Shown: one piece after another, positions 46,502 through 55,100 of the stretch
Numbering within the stretch: the first letter of the stretch is position 1
Layout: each line of letters begins with the position of its first letter
Origin: Dermacoccus abyssi
GTDB taxonomy: Bacteria; Actinomycetota; Actinomycetes; Actinomycetales; Dermatophilaceae
DNA length: 64,000 bases
Direction: 5' to 3' (one strand)
NCBI RefSeq assembly: GCF_034541975.1
Contig: NZ_JAVYJM010000001.1
Made by a program: the position numbers and the translations under genes
The notes under the pieces: generated by a model
Databases searched by the model: none
Told to the model about the DNA's origin: nothing
What the model saw: only the letters and a program-made list of their open reading frames with translations

Positions 46502-49306
46502 ATGGCTCCCAAGCCCAACAATTCAGGTAACAAGAAGCCCCGCTGGTCGCACGCCGACAAGCAGGGAGCGCGCCGCACGAGCGCGCGCAACGAGTCTAAC
46601 GGCCGCCGTGAGGGCGGCTTCAACCGCGACGATCGTGGTGGTCGTGACTTCGGTGGTCGCCGTGACGGTGGTTTCCAGGGTCGCGACGAGCGTCGTGGTG
46701 GTTTCAACCGTGATGACCGTGGTGGTCGTGACTTCGGTGGCCGTCGTGACGGTGGTTTCCAGCGCCGCGACGAGCGTGACGAGCGACGCGGTGGTTTCAA
46801 CCGTGACGACCGTGGTGGTCGCGATGGTGGCTTCGCGCGTCGTGATGACCGTGGTGGTCGTTCCGGTGGTTTCAACCGTGATGACCGTGGTGGTCGTGAC
46901 TTCGGTGGCCGTCGTGACGGTGGTTTCCAGCGCCGCGACGAGCGTGACGAGCGACGCGGTGGTTTCAACCGTGACGACCGTGGTGGTCGTGACTTCGGTG
47001 GTCGCCGTGACGGTGGTTTCCAGGGTCGCGACGAGCGTCGTGGTGGTTTCAACCGTGATGACCGTGGTGGTCGTGACTTCGGTGGTCGCCGAGAGGGCGG
47101 TTTCCAGGGTCGCGACGAGCGTCGTGGTGGTTTCAACCGTGACGACCGTGGCGGTCGCGATGGCGGTTTCGCGCGTCGTGACGACCGTGGTGGTCGTTCC
47201 GGTGGTTTCAACCGTGACGACCGTGGTGGTCGTGACTTCGGTGGCCGTCGTGACGGCGGTTTCGAGGGCCGTGACGAGCGTCGTGGTGGTTTCAACCGTG
47301 ACGACCGTGGTGGTCGCGATGGCGGCTTCGCTCGCCGTGACGACCGTGGCTTCAACCGTGATGACCGTGGTGGCCGTGACTTCGGTGGCCGCCGTGACGG
47401 TGGCTTCGCCCGCCGCGATGACCGCGACGACCGCGGTTTCAACCGCCAGGGATCGCGCCACGGGCGCCCCGACCGTCCCTTCCGCCACGAGACCCTTCGC
47501 GACGACGCCGTGAGCGAGAGCGTGACGACCGGCGACGAGCTCGCGACGGCCAACATCGACGAGCAGGCTGCGTCGGCGCAGTTCGAGACCCCGGTGCGCG
47601 ATGCCGGTGTCGTCGACTCCGAGGTGCCCGGCACCGAGGGCGAGCAGAACCACGCTGAGGCCGTCGACAACATCGACGCCACGGATGAGATGAACCCCGT
47701 CGGCGGCGAGCCCACCGACGAGGCGCCGATCGTCGTGCCGGGCGAGGATGCCGAGCCGACCGCTGAGGCAGACATCGACGCCGCTGCAGCCGACGCGGAG
47801 CCCGTCGACGAGCGCACCTTCGCCGACCTCGGTCTGCCGAATGCTCTCGTGGAGCGCATGGCGCGCGACGGCATCACGAAGCCGTTCCCGATCCAGGCCG
47901 CCACGATTCCGGACGCCCTCGCCGGCAAGGACGTGCTCGGCCGCGGCCGTACCGGTTCGGGCAAGACGCTCGGCTTCGGTCTGCCGATGCTGACGCGCCT
48001 CGCCGAGGGCGGCCCGGCCCGCGCCCACATGCCGCGCGCCATCGTTCTCGTGCCGACGCGTGAACTCGCCATGCAGGTGAGCGACGCGTTGCAGCCGCTC
48101 GTTCACGTCGTGGGCCTCAAGCACAAGCTCGTTGCCGGCGGTATGCCGTACGAGCCGCAGCTGTCGGCCCTCGAGCGCGGTGTCGACGTTCTCATCGCCA
48201 CCCCGGGGCGTCTCTCCGACCTCATCGAGCGCGGTGCGGCCGACCTCTCCCGCGTCGAGATCGCAGTGCTCGACGAGGCCGACCACATGGCCGAGATGGG
48301 CTTCCTCGAGGCCATCACCGAGATCCTCGACCTCGTGCCCGAGGGCGGTCAGCGTCTGCTGTTCTCCGCGACGCTCGACCGCGGCATCGACAAGATCGTC
48401 GACAAGTACCTCGTCGACCCGGTGACGCACTCGACCGACGACGGCACCGCCACCGTCACGACGATGGCGCACCACGCGCTCATCATCGAGCCGCGCGACA
48501 AGAAGGTCGTCACGGCCGAGGTGGCCAACCGCGAGGGACGCACCGTCGTCTTCGTCCGCACCAAGATGGGCGCCGACCGCGTCGCCGACGAACTGCGTGA
48601 GCAGGGCGTCATGGCGGCTGCGCTGCACGGTGGCCTCAACCAGGGCCAGCGCAACCGCGTACTGTCCGCCTTCAAGGACGGCCGCGTGCCGGTGCTCGTC
48701 GCCACGGACGTCGCAGCTCGCGGCATCCACGTCGACGAGGTGGGCGTCGTCCTCCAGGTCGACCCGCCGGCCGACCACAAGGACTACCTGCACCGTGCCG
48801 GTCGCACGGCGCGTGCGGGCGAGAAGGGCACCGTCGTGACCCTCGCCTTGCCGCACCAGCGTCGCTCGATGCAGCGTCTGCTCGACGAGGCCGGTGTCGA
48901 CACCAGCCTCGTGAAGGCCCGCCCGGGTGACGACGTCATCGTCGCCGCCGGTGGTTCGACGCCCGAGGGTCGCTCGATCTCCGAGGACGACCTGCGTCGC
49001 GTGCTCTCGCCGCGCAACGACCGCGGTGGACGCGGTGGCCGTGGTGGCTACGACCGCGGTGGCCGGGGCGGTTACGACCGCGGTGGCCGGGGCGGTTACG
49101 ACCGCGGTGGTCGCGGCGGATATGACCGTGGTGGTCGTGGACGCTTCGGTGACCGTGACGGTCGTGGTGGCCGCGGTGGCTACCGAGGCGAGCGCGACGA
49201 CCGTCGTGGCAGCTACCGTGACGACATCGATGGTGGCTTCGAGCGCCAGAACCGTCGTCAGAACTTCGGCGGCGACCGTGGTGGTTTCCGCGGAGGCCGC
49301 GACTGA
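46502..49306 (+). CDS. DEAD-box RNA helicase with long RGG-type repeat extensions
   Basis: The 934-aa protein has an N-terminal repeat region (about residues 35-320) of units such as GGFNRDDRGGRDFGGRR, an acidic linker (about 330-430), then the helicase core: Q motif PFPIQAATIP, Walker A GRGRTGSGKTLGF, DEAD in VLDEADHMAEMGF, SAT in LLFSATLD, and motifs V and VI (ATDVAARGIHVD, HRAGRTARAG). A shorter RGG tail (GGRGGYDRGGRGGYDR) ends it. The core is DeaD/CshA-like, acting in mRNA decay and ribosome assembly. The repeats bind RNA and may drive condensation. Confidence 0.93.
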   Translation: MAPKPNNSGNKKPRWSHADKQGARRTSARNESNGRREGGFNRDDRGGRDFGGRRDGGFQGRDERRGGFNRDDRGGRDFGGRRDGGFQRRDERDERRGGFNRDDRGGRDGGFARRDDRGGRSGGFNRDDRGGRDFGGRRDGGFQRRDERDERRGGFNRDDRGGRDFGGRRDGGFQGRDERRGGFNRDDRGGRDFGGRREGGFQGRDERRGGFNRDDRGGRDGGFARRDDRGGRSGGFNRDDRGGRDFGGRRDGGFEGRDERRGGFNRDDRGGRDGGFARRDDRGFNRDDRGGRDFGGRRDGGFARRDDRDDRGFNRQGSRHGRPDRPFRHETLRDDAVSESVTTGDELATANIDEQAASAQFETPVRDAGVVDSEVPGTEGEQNHAEAVDNIDATDEMNPVGGEPTDEAPIVVPGEDAEPTAEADIDAAAADAEPVDERTFADLGLPNALVERMARDGITKPFPIQAATIPDALAGKDVLGRGRTGSGKTLGFGLPMLTRLAEGGPARAHMPRAIVLVPTRELAMQVSDALQPLVHVVGLKHKLVAGGMPYEPQLSALERGVDVLIATPGRLSDLIERGAADLSRVEIAVLDEADHMAEMGFLEAITEILDLVPEGGQRLLFSATLDRGIDKIVDKYLVDPVTHSTDDGTATVTTMAHHALIIEPRDKKVVTAEVANREGRTVVFVRTKMGADRVADELREQGVMAAALHGGLNQGQRNRVLSAFKDGRVPVLVATDVAARGIHVDEVGVVLQVDPPADHKDYLHRAGRTARAGEKGTVVTLALPHQRRSMQRLLDEAGVDTSLVKARPGDDVIVAAGGSTPEGRSISEDDLRRVLSPRNDRGGRGGRGGYDRGGRGGYDRGGRGGYDRGGRGGYDRGGRGRFGDRDGRGGRGGYRGERDDRRGSYRDDIDGGFERQNRRQNFGGDRGGFRGGRD
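46610..47450. repeat. Tandem coding repeats in the helicase N-terminus
   Basis: About 840 bp of imperfect units of roughly 60-130 bp encode arginine/glycine/aspartate-rich sequence. Core unit at DNA level: GGTGGTTTCAACCGTGA, repeated about a dozen times, with GGTGGTCGTGACTTCGGTGG. Near-identical long copies (for example 46800-46980) indicate recent expansion by recombination. Confidence 0.85.
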
Positions 49307-49326
49307 TCGCAGTCGTCAGTGCTGTT

Positions 49327-49363
49327 GCTCGACCCCGTCCGCTTCGTGCGGGCGGGGTCGAGC
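49327..49363 (+). terminator. Terminator after the helicase gene
   Basis: GCTCGACCCCGTCCGC and a matching right arm (15 of 16 paired) with a 5-nt loop, 20 nt after the helicase stop. Confidence 0.75.
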
Positions 49364-49423
49364 CCGTTCTCCGAGAAGCGGGGTGGCTCGCCCCCGCCCA
49401 CGTGCGTGGCCCACAATGGCCGC

Positions 49424-49987
49424 GTGAGTTCATTGACGGGGCGTCTGCTCGTCGCCGTGCCGCGTCCGCACGATGGTGACGAGGGCGACCTGTTCACGCG
49501 CAGCGTCGTCTTCGTCCTTCACCACGACGATGAGGGCGCGCAGGGACTCGTCCTCGACTTCCCGTTGGAAGCCGGCGTGGATTCGGTGCTTCCCGGGTGG
49601 CAGGACGTCGTGTCTGCACCGGACCGTCTCTTCCAAGGTGGTCCTGTCGGTCTCGACCGGGCCATCGCCCTGGCCAATGTCCCGGGCCGCGACGAGGTGC
49701 TCGGCACGACCCGTCTGTTCGGTTCGCTCTCGCTCGTCGACCTCGACGCTCCACCGGCCCTCGTGGCAGCTCAGCTAGCTGGCATGCGCGTCTTCGCCGG
49801 TTCGGCCGGCTGGGAGGCGGGCCAGCTCGACGCCGAACTCGCCGATGACTGGTGGTTCGTGGCCGACTACGAGATCGGCGACCTCTTCGACGACGATCCG
49901 GACACGCTGTGGCAGCGAGTCGTGAGGCGCCAGCCGTTCCCGCTCAACCTCATGGCCACGTTCCCGGACGATCCATCGCTCAACTGA
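49424..49987 (+). CDS. YqgE/AlgH family protein
   Basis: The 187-aa protein has the YqgE (DUF179) pattern: GRLLVAVPRPHDGDEGDLFT, then SVVFVLHHDDEGAQGLVLDF, LFQGGPVGLDRAIALA and AGWEAGQLDAELADDWWFVA. The family is well conserved but of uncertain function, with proposed roles in transcription control. The GTG at 49424 is the family-like start; an upstream reading from 49319 would translate the terminator. Confidence 0.88.
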   Translation: MSSLTGRLLVAVPRPHDGDEGDLFTRSVVFVLHHDDEGAQGLVLDFPLEAGVDSVLPGWQDVVSAPDRLFQGGPVGLDRAIALANVPGRDEVLGTTRLFGSLSLVDLDAPPALVAAQLAGMRVFAGSAGWEAGQLDAELADDWWFVADYEIGDLFDDDPDTLWQRVVRRQPFPLNLMATFPDDPSLN

Positions 49988-50058
49988 GTTGGAGCCCCCG
50001 GGAGCCGGGACGCACTTCGCCGCGGTGCCTGTTGTGTGCCAGGTCTAGACTGGCGGCC

Positions 50059-50394
50059 ATGAGCGCCCCAGTCACGAACTCCTCGATCGACGACCCGAAC
50101 GCGCCGCAGAGCGACCCCGGAAACCCGGGCGGACTCGGCGGACCGGGCACGTCGACGGCCGTGCTCGAACGCGAAGAGACGCAGCACCAGCTCTCCGAGC
50201 CCGGCGACCACGAACGCTTCGCGCACTACGTGCGCAAGGAGAAGATCATGGAGTCGGCGCTTTCGGGTGAGCCGGTTGTCGCCTTGTGCGGCAAGGTCTG
50301 GGTACCGGGGCGCGACCCCGAGAAGTTCCCGGTCTGCCCCACGTGCAAGGAGATCTACCAAGGTCTACGTGCCCCGCAGGACGGCGGCGAGTAG
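50059..50394 (+). CDS. DUF3039 protein
   Basis: The 111-aa protein has a disordered proline/glycine-rich N-terminus, then the conserved DUF3039 part: HERFAHYVRKEKIMESALSG, EPVVALCGKVWVPGRDPEKF and PVCPTCKEIYQGL with a CxxC and an earlier cysteine, likely a zinc site. It is a hallmark of actinobacteria with unknown function. TAGACT (50046-50051) ends 7 nt before the ATG, so the transcript is probably leaderless. Confidence 0.88.
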   Translation: MSAPVTNSSIDDPNAPQSDPGNPGGLGGPGTSTAVLEREETQHQLSEPGDHERFAHYVRKEKIMESALSGEPVVALCGKVWVPGRDPEKFPVCPTCKEIYQGLRAPQDGGE

Positions 50395-50548
50395 ACAACG
50401 CTTCCACCAGCGGACACCCACGCGGTGGCCGCTGGTGTTTTCTCGTCGACACTGACCTGACGAGTGAGCGCCGTCCGAGGCGTGGGCAGAGTCTCGAACA
50501 TGCGACCAACTGCGCGCGAGTGCGGTGGCGGCGTGGCACCATCCGCGT

Positions 50549-51709
50549 ATGAGTTCCGTCACCCGAGCCGATCTCGGTCGACGTCGCGCCGCGGTCGCGG
50601 CTGCCTTCGCCGGTCAGGGGTTCGTCTTCATCCTGCTCACGACGAGGCTGCCCCGGCTTCAGGAGCGCTTCGACCTGAGCCCGGGAGACTTCTCCCTCCT
50701 CATGTTGGCGCTCGTCCTCTGCGCAGGTGTGGGTTCCCTCCTCGGTGAGCGCATTGCACCGCGACGGGGGAGTGGCCTGGCGCTGCGTCTGGGCTTCGCG
50801 CTCGTCGTGCTCAGCGTCCCCGCGATGGCGGCCGCGCCGTCGGTGGCGCTCCTGGCTGTCGGGATGAGCGCCTACGGCATCGCCCTCGGGCTGGCGGATG
50901 CGGGCACCAACATGCAGGGTGTCGGTCTCGAGCACTCCTACGGGCGCACCATCATGCCCACGTTTCACGCCGCGTGGACGTGCGGTGGCGTGGCAGCCAC
51001 GGTGCTCGCGCTCCTCACGAAGAACTGGAGTTTCGAGGCCGTCGCGGTTGTCGGAGTTCTCGTGCCGCTCACTCTGGTCGCTGCGCCGTACGTGCGCGGT
51101 GCCGGCACCGTGACCCCGATCGGTGACGACGGCTCCAAGGTGCCGTGGCGCCGCATCCTGCCCGTCGGGATCGCGATGGTGCTCTTCTACACGGTCGACA
51201 CCGCCACCACGACCTGGGGCCCGAGCTACCTCCACCACGTCTTCGGTTCGGGCGCGGCGCTCGTGGCCGTGGCGACGTTGCCGTACCTCGTCGCGTCTCT
51301 CGTGGGACGCGCCTCCGGTGACCGCCTCGCAGAACACTTCGGCGCCGCTCATCTCGTGCGCTCCGCGGCCTTCGTCGGGGCCGCCGGGCTGGGCGTGGTG
51401 GTCTTCGCGCCCCACCCGCTCATCGCCGTGCTCGGCTTCACCGTAGCCGGCCTGGGTCTCGCGACGGTGGCACCTCTCGCCTTCTCCGCAGCGGCCAAGA
51501 TCGCGCGTGAACAGACCTCGTCCGAGCCCGAGGCCGTGCGCGCCAAGGTGGACGCGATCATCGCCCGGTTCAACCAGTTCAACTACCTCGGTGGCATCCT
51601 CGGCGCCGTGATGACCGGTGCCGTCGGCAACGACTCGCTGCGCTACGGATTCGCCATCCCCATGGTGTTCGTCCTCTTCCTGGCACCGCTGGCGCGGTCC
51701 TTTCGCTGA
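50549..51709 (+). CDS. MFS transporter
   Basis: The 386-aa protein has about 12 hydrophobic segments, and the MFS-type VGSLLGERIAPRRGSGLALR between helices 2 and 3. It resembles small-molecule or sugar exporters of the FucP/YbjJ-like type. The substrate is unknown. The ATG at 50549 is 9 codons inside the longest reading and fits the membrane start better. Confidence 0.85.
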   Translation: MSSVTRADLGRRRAAVAAAFAGQGFVFILLTTRLPRLQERFDLSPGDFSLLMLALVLCAGVGSLLGERIAPRRGSGLALRLGFALVVLSVPAMAAAPSVALLAVGMSAYGIALGLADAGTNMQGVGLEHSYGRTIMPTFHAAWTCGGVAATVLALLTKNWSFEAVAVVGVLVPLTLVAAPYVRGAGTVTPIGDDGSKVPWRRILPVGIAMVLFYTVDTATTTWGPSYLHHVFGSGAALVAVATLPYLVASLVGRASGDRLAEHFGAAHLVRSAAFVGAAGLGVVVFAPHPLIAVLGFTVAGLGLATVAPLAFSAAAKIAREQTSSEPEAVRAKVDAIIARFNQFNYLGGILGAVMTGAVGNDSLRYGFAIPMVFVLFLAPLARSFR

Positions 51710-51794
51710 GGGCTCGTTCGGGCTCGGCGGCGTGGCCGGAGCCACCCTCGGAGGCGTCCGGGCTGTCGGTGGTCGCCGGTAGACTTGCCCGCCT

Positions 51795-53564
51795 ATGAGT
51801 ACTTCGGCTGCAGAGCATCTGTCACCCGCCTTTCCGGAGCGGGCAGCCTGGGGTACGGCCGGGAAACTGCGTGCCTGGCAGGCCGGCGCGCTCCAGCGCT
51901 ACCTCGAGACCAACCCGCGCGATTTCCTCGCAGTCGCAACGCCGGGCGCCGGTAAGACCACCTTCGCTCTGCGCCTCGCCACGGAGCTGCTCGGGCGTGG
52001 CATCGTCGACAGCGTCACCATCGTCGCGCCCACCGAGCACCTCAAGACGCAGTGGGCGGACGCCGCTGCCCGCGTCGGTATTCAGATCGACCCGAAGTTC
52101 ACCAACCGCCAGGTCGACGAGGCATCCGACTACCACGGTGTCGCGCTCACCTACCAGGGCGTGGCGAGCAACCCCGAGGTGCACCGCATCCGCACGCAGC
52201 GCAAGCGCACGCTCGTCATCCTCGACGAGGTACACCACGGCGGTGACAACAAGAGCTGGGGCGATGCTCTGCGTGTCGCCTTCGACGGCGCCACTCGACG
52301 CGTCTGCCTCACCGGAACACCGTTCCGCAGCGACACCAGCCCCATTCCCTTCGTGCGCTACGAACACGACGCTGCAGGTATTCGGCGCAGTGCGAGCGAC
52401 TACGCCTACGGCTACGCGGAGGCACTCGCGGACGGCGTGGTGCGGCCGGTGCTCTTCCTCGCCTATGGCGGCAATATGCGGTGGCGAACGCGAGCGGGCG
52501 ACGAGATCGCCGCGCGCCTCGGCACCCCCATGACGAAGGACGCCGTCGCCGGTGCGTGGCGCACGGCCCTTGACCCCAACGGCGCCTGGATCCCGTCAGT
52601 TCTCCAGGCTGCCGACAAACGCCTGTCAGAGGTGCGCCGCCACGTGCCCGATGCCGGTGGGCTGGTCATCGCCTCCAATCAGACTGCGGCACGGGCGTAC
52701 GCGCGAACCCTCGAGGCGATCACGGGCTCCAAGCCCACCGTCGTCCTGTCCGACGATCTCGGGGCCAGCTCCCGCATCGAGGACTTCGCGAAGAGCGACG
52801 AGCGGTGGATGGTCGCGGTGCGCATGGTGTCCGAGGGTGTCGACGTTCCGCGTCTGTGCGTGGGGGTCTACGCCACCTCCACCTCGACGCCGTTGTTCTT
52901 CGCCCAGGCCGTCGGCCGCTTCGTGCGCGCTCGTAAGCGGGGCGAGACGGCGTCGGTCTTCCTGCCCACGGTGCCGATCATCCTCGAACACGCAGCACGT
53001 CTCGAGGAACAGCGCGATCACGCGCTCGACCGGCCGAGCAGGCCGGGGGAGAGCCCCGAGGACGCCATGTGGTCCGAGGAGGAGGGCCTGCTCGCCACGG
53101 CCAACCGCGAGGAGAAGGCCTCCGGCGACCTGCTCGACGACGGCTCGTTCGAAGCCCTCGAATCCGAGGCGGAGTTCGATCACGTCCTCTTCGACGCCGA
53201 GCAGTTCGGCATGGGCTTCGAGGTCAGCACCGAGGACGAACAGGAGTACCTCGGCCTGCCGGGGCTTCTCGAGCCCGATCAGGTCTCCAAACTGCTGCGA
53301 CAGCGTCAGGACAAGCTCGTGAAGTCCGGCCGCAAGCGCCGGGACGACGACGAGCCGGTGGCCGCCCACCGAGCCCTCGCGAACCAACGCAAGGAGCTCA
53401 ACGGGCTCGTCGCGCAGTACGCGCGCAAGAGCGGTCAGCCCCACGCCGTCATCCACAACGACCTGCGTCAGCAGTGCGGCGGGCCGACGCTCGACCGCGC
53501 CTCGTCGGAGCAGGTGAGCGCTCGGATCGAGCTCATCCGACGGTGGTTCGTCGGCCGCCGCTAG
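51795..53564 (+). CDS. SF2 DEAD/DEAH-like helicase
   Basis: The 589-aa protein has an SF2 core: AWQAGALQRYLETNPRDFLA (Q-like region), Walker A VATPGAGKTTFALRL, TIVAPTEHLKTQWADAAARV, Walker B VILDEVHHGGDN, GTPFRSDTSPIPFV, MVSEGVDVPRLCVGVYAT and QAVGRFVRARKRGE, followed by a helical C-terminus. It is a DNA/RNA translocase typical of actinobacteria. TAGACT at 51781-51786 is 8 nt upstream of the ATG, so transcription may be leaderless. Confidence 0.88.
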   Translation: MSTSAAEHLSPAFPERAAWGTAGKLRAWQAGALQRYLETNPRDFLAVATPGAGKTTFALRLATELLGRGIVDSVTIVAPTEHLKTQWADAAARVGIQIDPKFTNRQVDEASDYHGVALTYQGVASNPEVHRIRTQRKRTLVILDEVHHGGDNKSWGDALRVAFDGATRRVCLTGTPFRSDTSPIPFVRYEHDAAGIRRSASDYAYGYAEALADGVVRPVLFLAYGGNMRWRTRAGDEIAARLGTPMTKDAVAGAWRTALDPNGAWIPSVLQAADKRLSEVRRHVPDAGGLVIASNQTAARAYARTLEAITGSKPTVVLSDDLGASSRIEDFAKSDERWMVAVRMVSEGVDVPRLCVGVYATSTSTPLFFAQAVGRFVRARKRGETASVFLPTVPIILEHAARLEEQRDHALDRPSRPGESPEDAMWSEEEGLLATANREEKASGDLLDDGSFEALESEAEFDHVLFDAEQFGMGFEVSTEDEQEYLGLPGLLEPDQVSKLLRQRQDKLVKSGRKRRDDDEPVAAHRALANQRKELNGLVAQYARKSGQPHAVIHNDLRQQCGGPTLDRASSEQVSARIELIRRWFVGRR

Positions 53565-53608
53565 ACGGGGCGTCCGGCGCAGGCTCCTGCGGCACCTAGG
53601 CTAGGGGC

Positions 53609-54433
53609 ATGAACGAGCGCCCCTCCGGCTGGTACGACGACCCCGACGACGACACCCAGCTTCGCTACTGGGACGGCATTCTGTGGAGCGACCGCACCAT
53701 GCCGAAGCTGCGCCCCGGTCTCGACCACGTCGGTGAGGCCCGGCCCGTTCAGCACGTCGAGGAGCCGCCACGCCGTGACGGTGAACCGCGCACCTACCCC
53801 GCGCACTGGGGCCCCGAGCAGGCGGGGCGCCGCGACGAGTTCCACGGCCCGCAGTTCCAGGGCTCCCAGCCGGGAACGGCGCCGTTCGGTAACACCGTCG
53901 GACAGCCCTCGGGGCTCATCCGCCGCATCCTCGCGACCTTCCTCGACAGGCTGGTCGTCTCGCTGCCGGTGTCGCTCGTCGTCCTGCCGTTTCTCGGCGA
54001 CTGGATGACGCAGATGCAGGAGTACGTCGACACGTTCATGTCCGCGGCGTCCGCAGGGGAGCAGATGCCGACCATCCCGGCCGACCTCATGACGCCGCCG
54101 CTCGCGCTCGCGGGTGCGCTCGTCGCGGCACTGTTCGTGTACGAGGTGCTCATGACGCACTTCGCCGGTGGCGCCACCGTCGGAAAGCGCGCGCTCGGCA
54201 TCACCGTGGTCCCCGCGGGGAGGGCCCAGGGGGCCAAGGAGCGTCTGCCGCTCGGACGGGCGGCTTTGCGCGCGCTCATGAAGTGGGGCCCGGACGCGCT
54301 CGCTCTCGTTGCGATCTTCTCCGGCGTCGCTGGATTCCTCCAGGCGCTCATCATCCTCTGGGCTCTGAGCAACGCCAAGCGTCAGGGGCTTCACGACCTC
54401 GCGGTCAAGAGCGAGGTTCGTCGCACTCGCTGA
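53609..54433 (+). CDS. DUF2510-RDD family membrane protein
   Basis: The 274-aa protein starts with a DUF2510 motif (PSGWYDDPDDDTQLRYWDGI), followed by a proline-rich linker and an RDD domain (IRRILATFLDRLVVSLPVSL; FAGGATVGKRALGITVV) with about four helices. Such fusions are common in actinobacteria; the function is unknown. A -10-like TAGGCT just upstream suggests a leaderless transcript. A strong hairpin ends it at 54448. Confidence 0.87.
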   Translation: MNERPSGWYDDPDDDTQLRYWDGILWSDRTMPKLRPGLDHVGEARPVQHVEEPPRRDGEPRTYPAHWGPEQAGRRDEFHGPQFQGSQPGTAPFGNTVGQPSGLIRRILATFLDRLVVSLPVSLVVLPFLGDWMTQMQEYVDTFMSAASAGEQMPTIPADLMTPPLALAGALVAALFVYEVLMTHFAGGATVGKRALGITVVPAGRAQGAKERLPLGRAALRALMKWGPDALALVAIFSGVAGFLQALIILWALSNAKRQGLHDLAVKSEVRRTR

Positions 54434-54447
54434 CGACGGACACACCT

Positions 54448-54494
54448 CATTGACGAAGGGCGGCTCCCCACCGGGAAGCCGCCCTTCGTCAATG
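54448..54494. terminator. Bidirectional terminator between RDD gene and pncA
   Basis: CATTGACGAAGGGCGGCT and its exact reverse complement form an 18-bp stem with an 11-nt loop, between convergent genes. The start resembles the hairpin at 41337 (both begin CAT, then GACGAAGGG). Confidence 0.85.
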
Positions 54495-54503
54495 TTCCGA
54501 CGG

Positions 54504-55100
54504 TCAGCCGTTGACCACGGGTGTGCCGACCAGTTCGACGCCGGCCGTGCGCAACTCCTCGAGCGCGGCGTGGGTGGTCTCCTGCGCGACGCCCGCCGTC
54601 ATCCCGAGCAGGACGCGGGTGCGAAAACCTTCGCGCGCGGCGTCGAGCGCGGTTGCGCGCACGCAGTGATCCGTGGCGATGCCGACGATGTCGACCTCAC
54701 CCACGCCTGCGCCCCGCAACCACGTGGCCAGGCCCTGGCCCTTGCCGTCGAGGTCGTCGTGGCCCTCGAAACCGGAGTAGGCAGCCTCGAACTGGCCCTT
54801 GCGGAAGCGAGCGTCGAAGCGATCCTCGACCGGTTCGAGCGCGGGGTGCAGTTCGGCGCCGGGCGTGCCGACCTCGCAGTGCACGGGCCAGGTGTCGCGG
54901 TAGTCGGGTGTCTCGCTCCAGTGAGAGCCCGGGTCGACGTGCCAGTCCTGCGTGGCGACGAGCGTGTCGTAGGACGAGAGCGCCACGTAATCCGCGATCG
55001 CCTCCGCCACACTGGCGCCGCCGGCCACGGCCAGAGAGCCGCCTTCGCAGAAGTCGTTCTGCACGTCGACGACGACGAGGGCGCGGCCGGTGTCGCTCAT
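54504..55100 (-). CDS. pncA: Nicotinamidase
   Basis: The 198-aa protein has the isochorismatase fold with the catalytic triad: D in LVVVDVQNDFCEGGSL, K in FRKGQFEAAYSGFEG and C in IATDHCVRATALDA; metal ligands D and H lie in TQDWHVDPGSHW. It converts nicotinamide to nicotinate, feeding pncB directly upstream. The ATG overlaps the stop of pncB by 3 nt, so the two are translated together. Confidence 0.94.
   Translation of the reverse strand: MSDTGRALVVVDVQNDFCEGGSLAVAGGASVAEAIADYVALSSYDTLVATQDWHVDPGSHWSETPDYRDTWPVHCEVGTPGAELHPALEPVEDRFDARFRKGQFEAAYSGFEGHDDLDGKGQGLATWLRGAGVGEVDIVGIATDHCVRATALDAAREGFRTRVLLGMTAGVAQETTHAALEELRTAGVELVGTPVVNG

Noticed and set aside
46610..47450. Tandem repeats in the helicase gene as a CRISPR array
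   Set aside because: The units are in frame and encode RGG-type protein sequence; no unique spacers of constant length.
46441..48856. Long reverse-strand ORFs (543 and 777 codons) across the helicase gene
   Set aside because: They are antisense to repeat-rich, GC-biased coding sequence and have repetitive, non-family products; the forward frame is a clear DEAD-box helicase.
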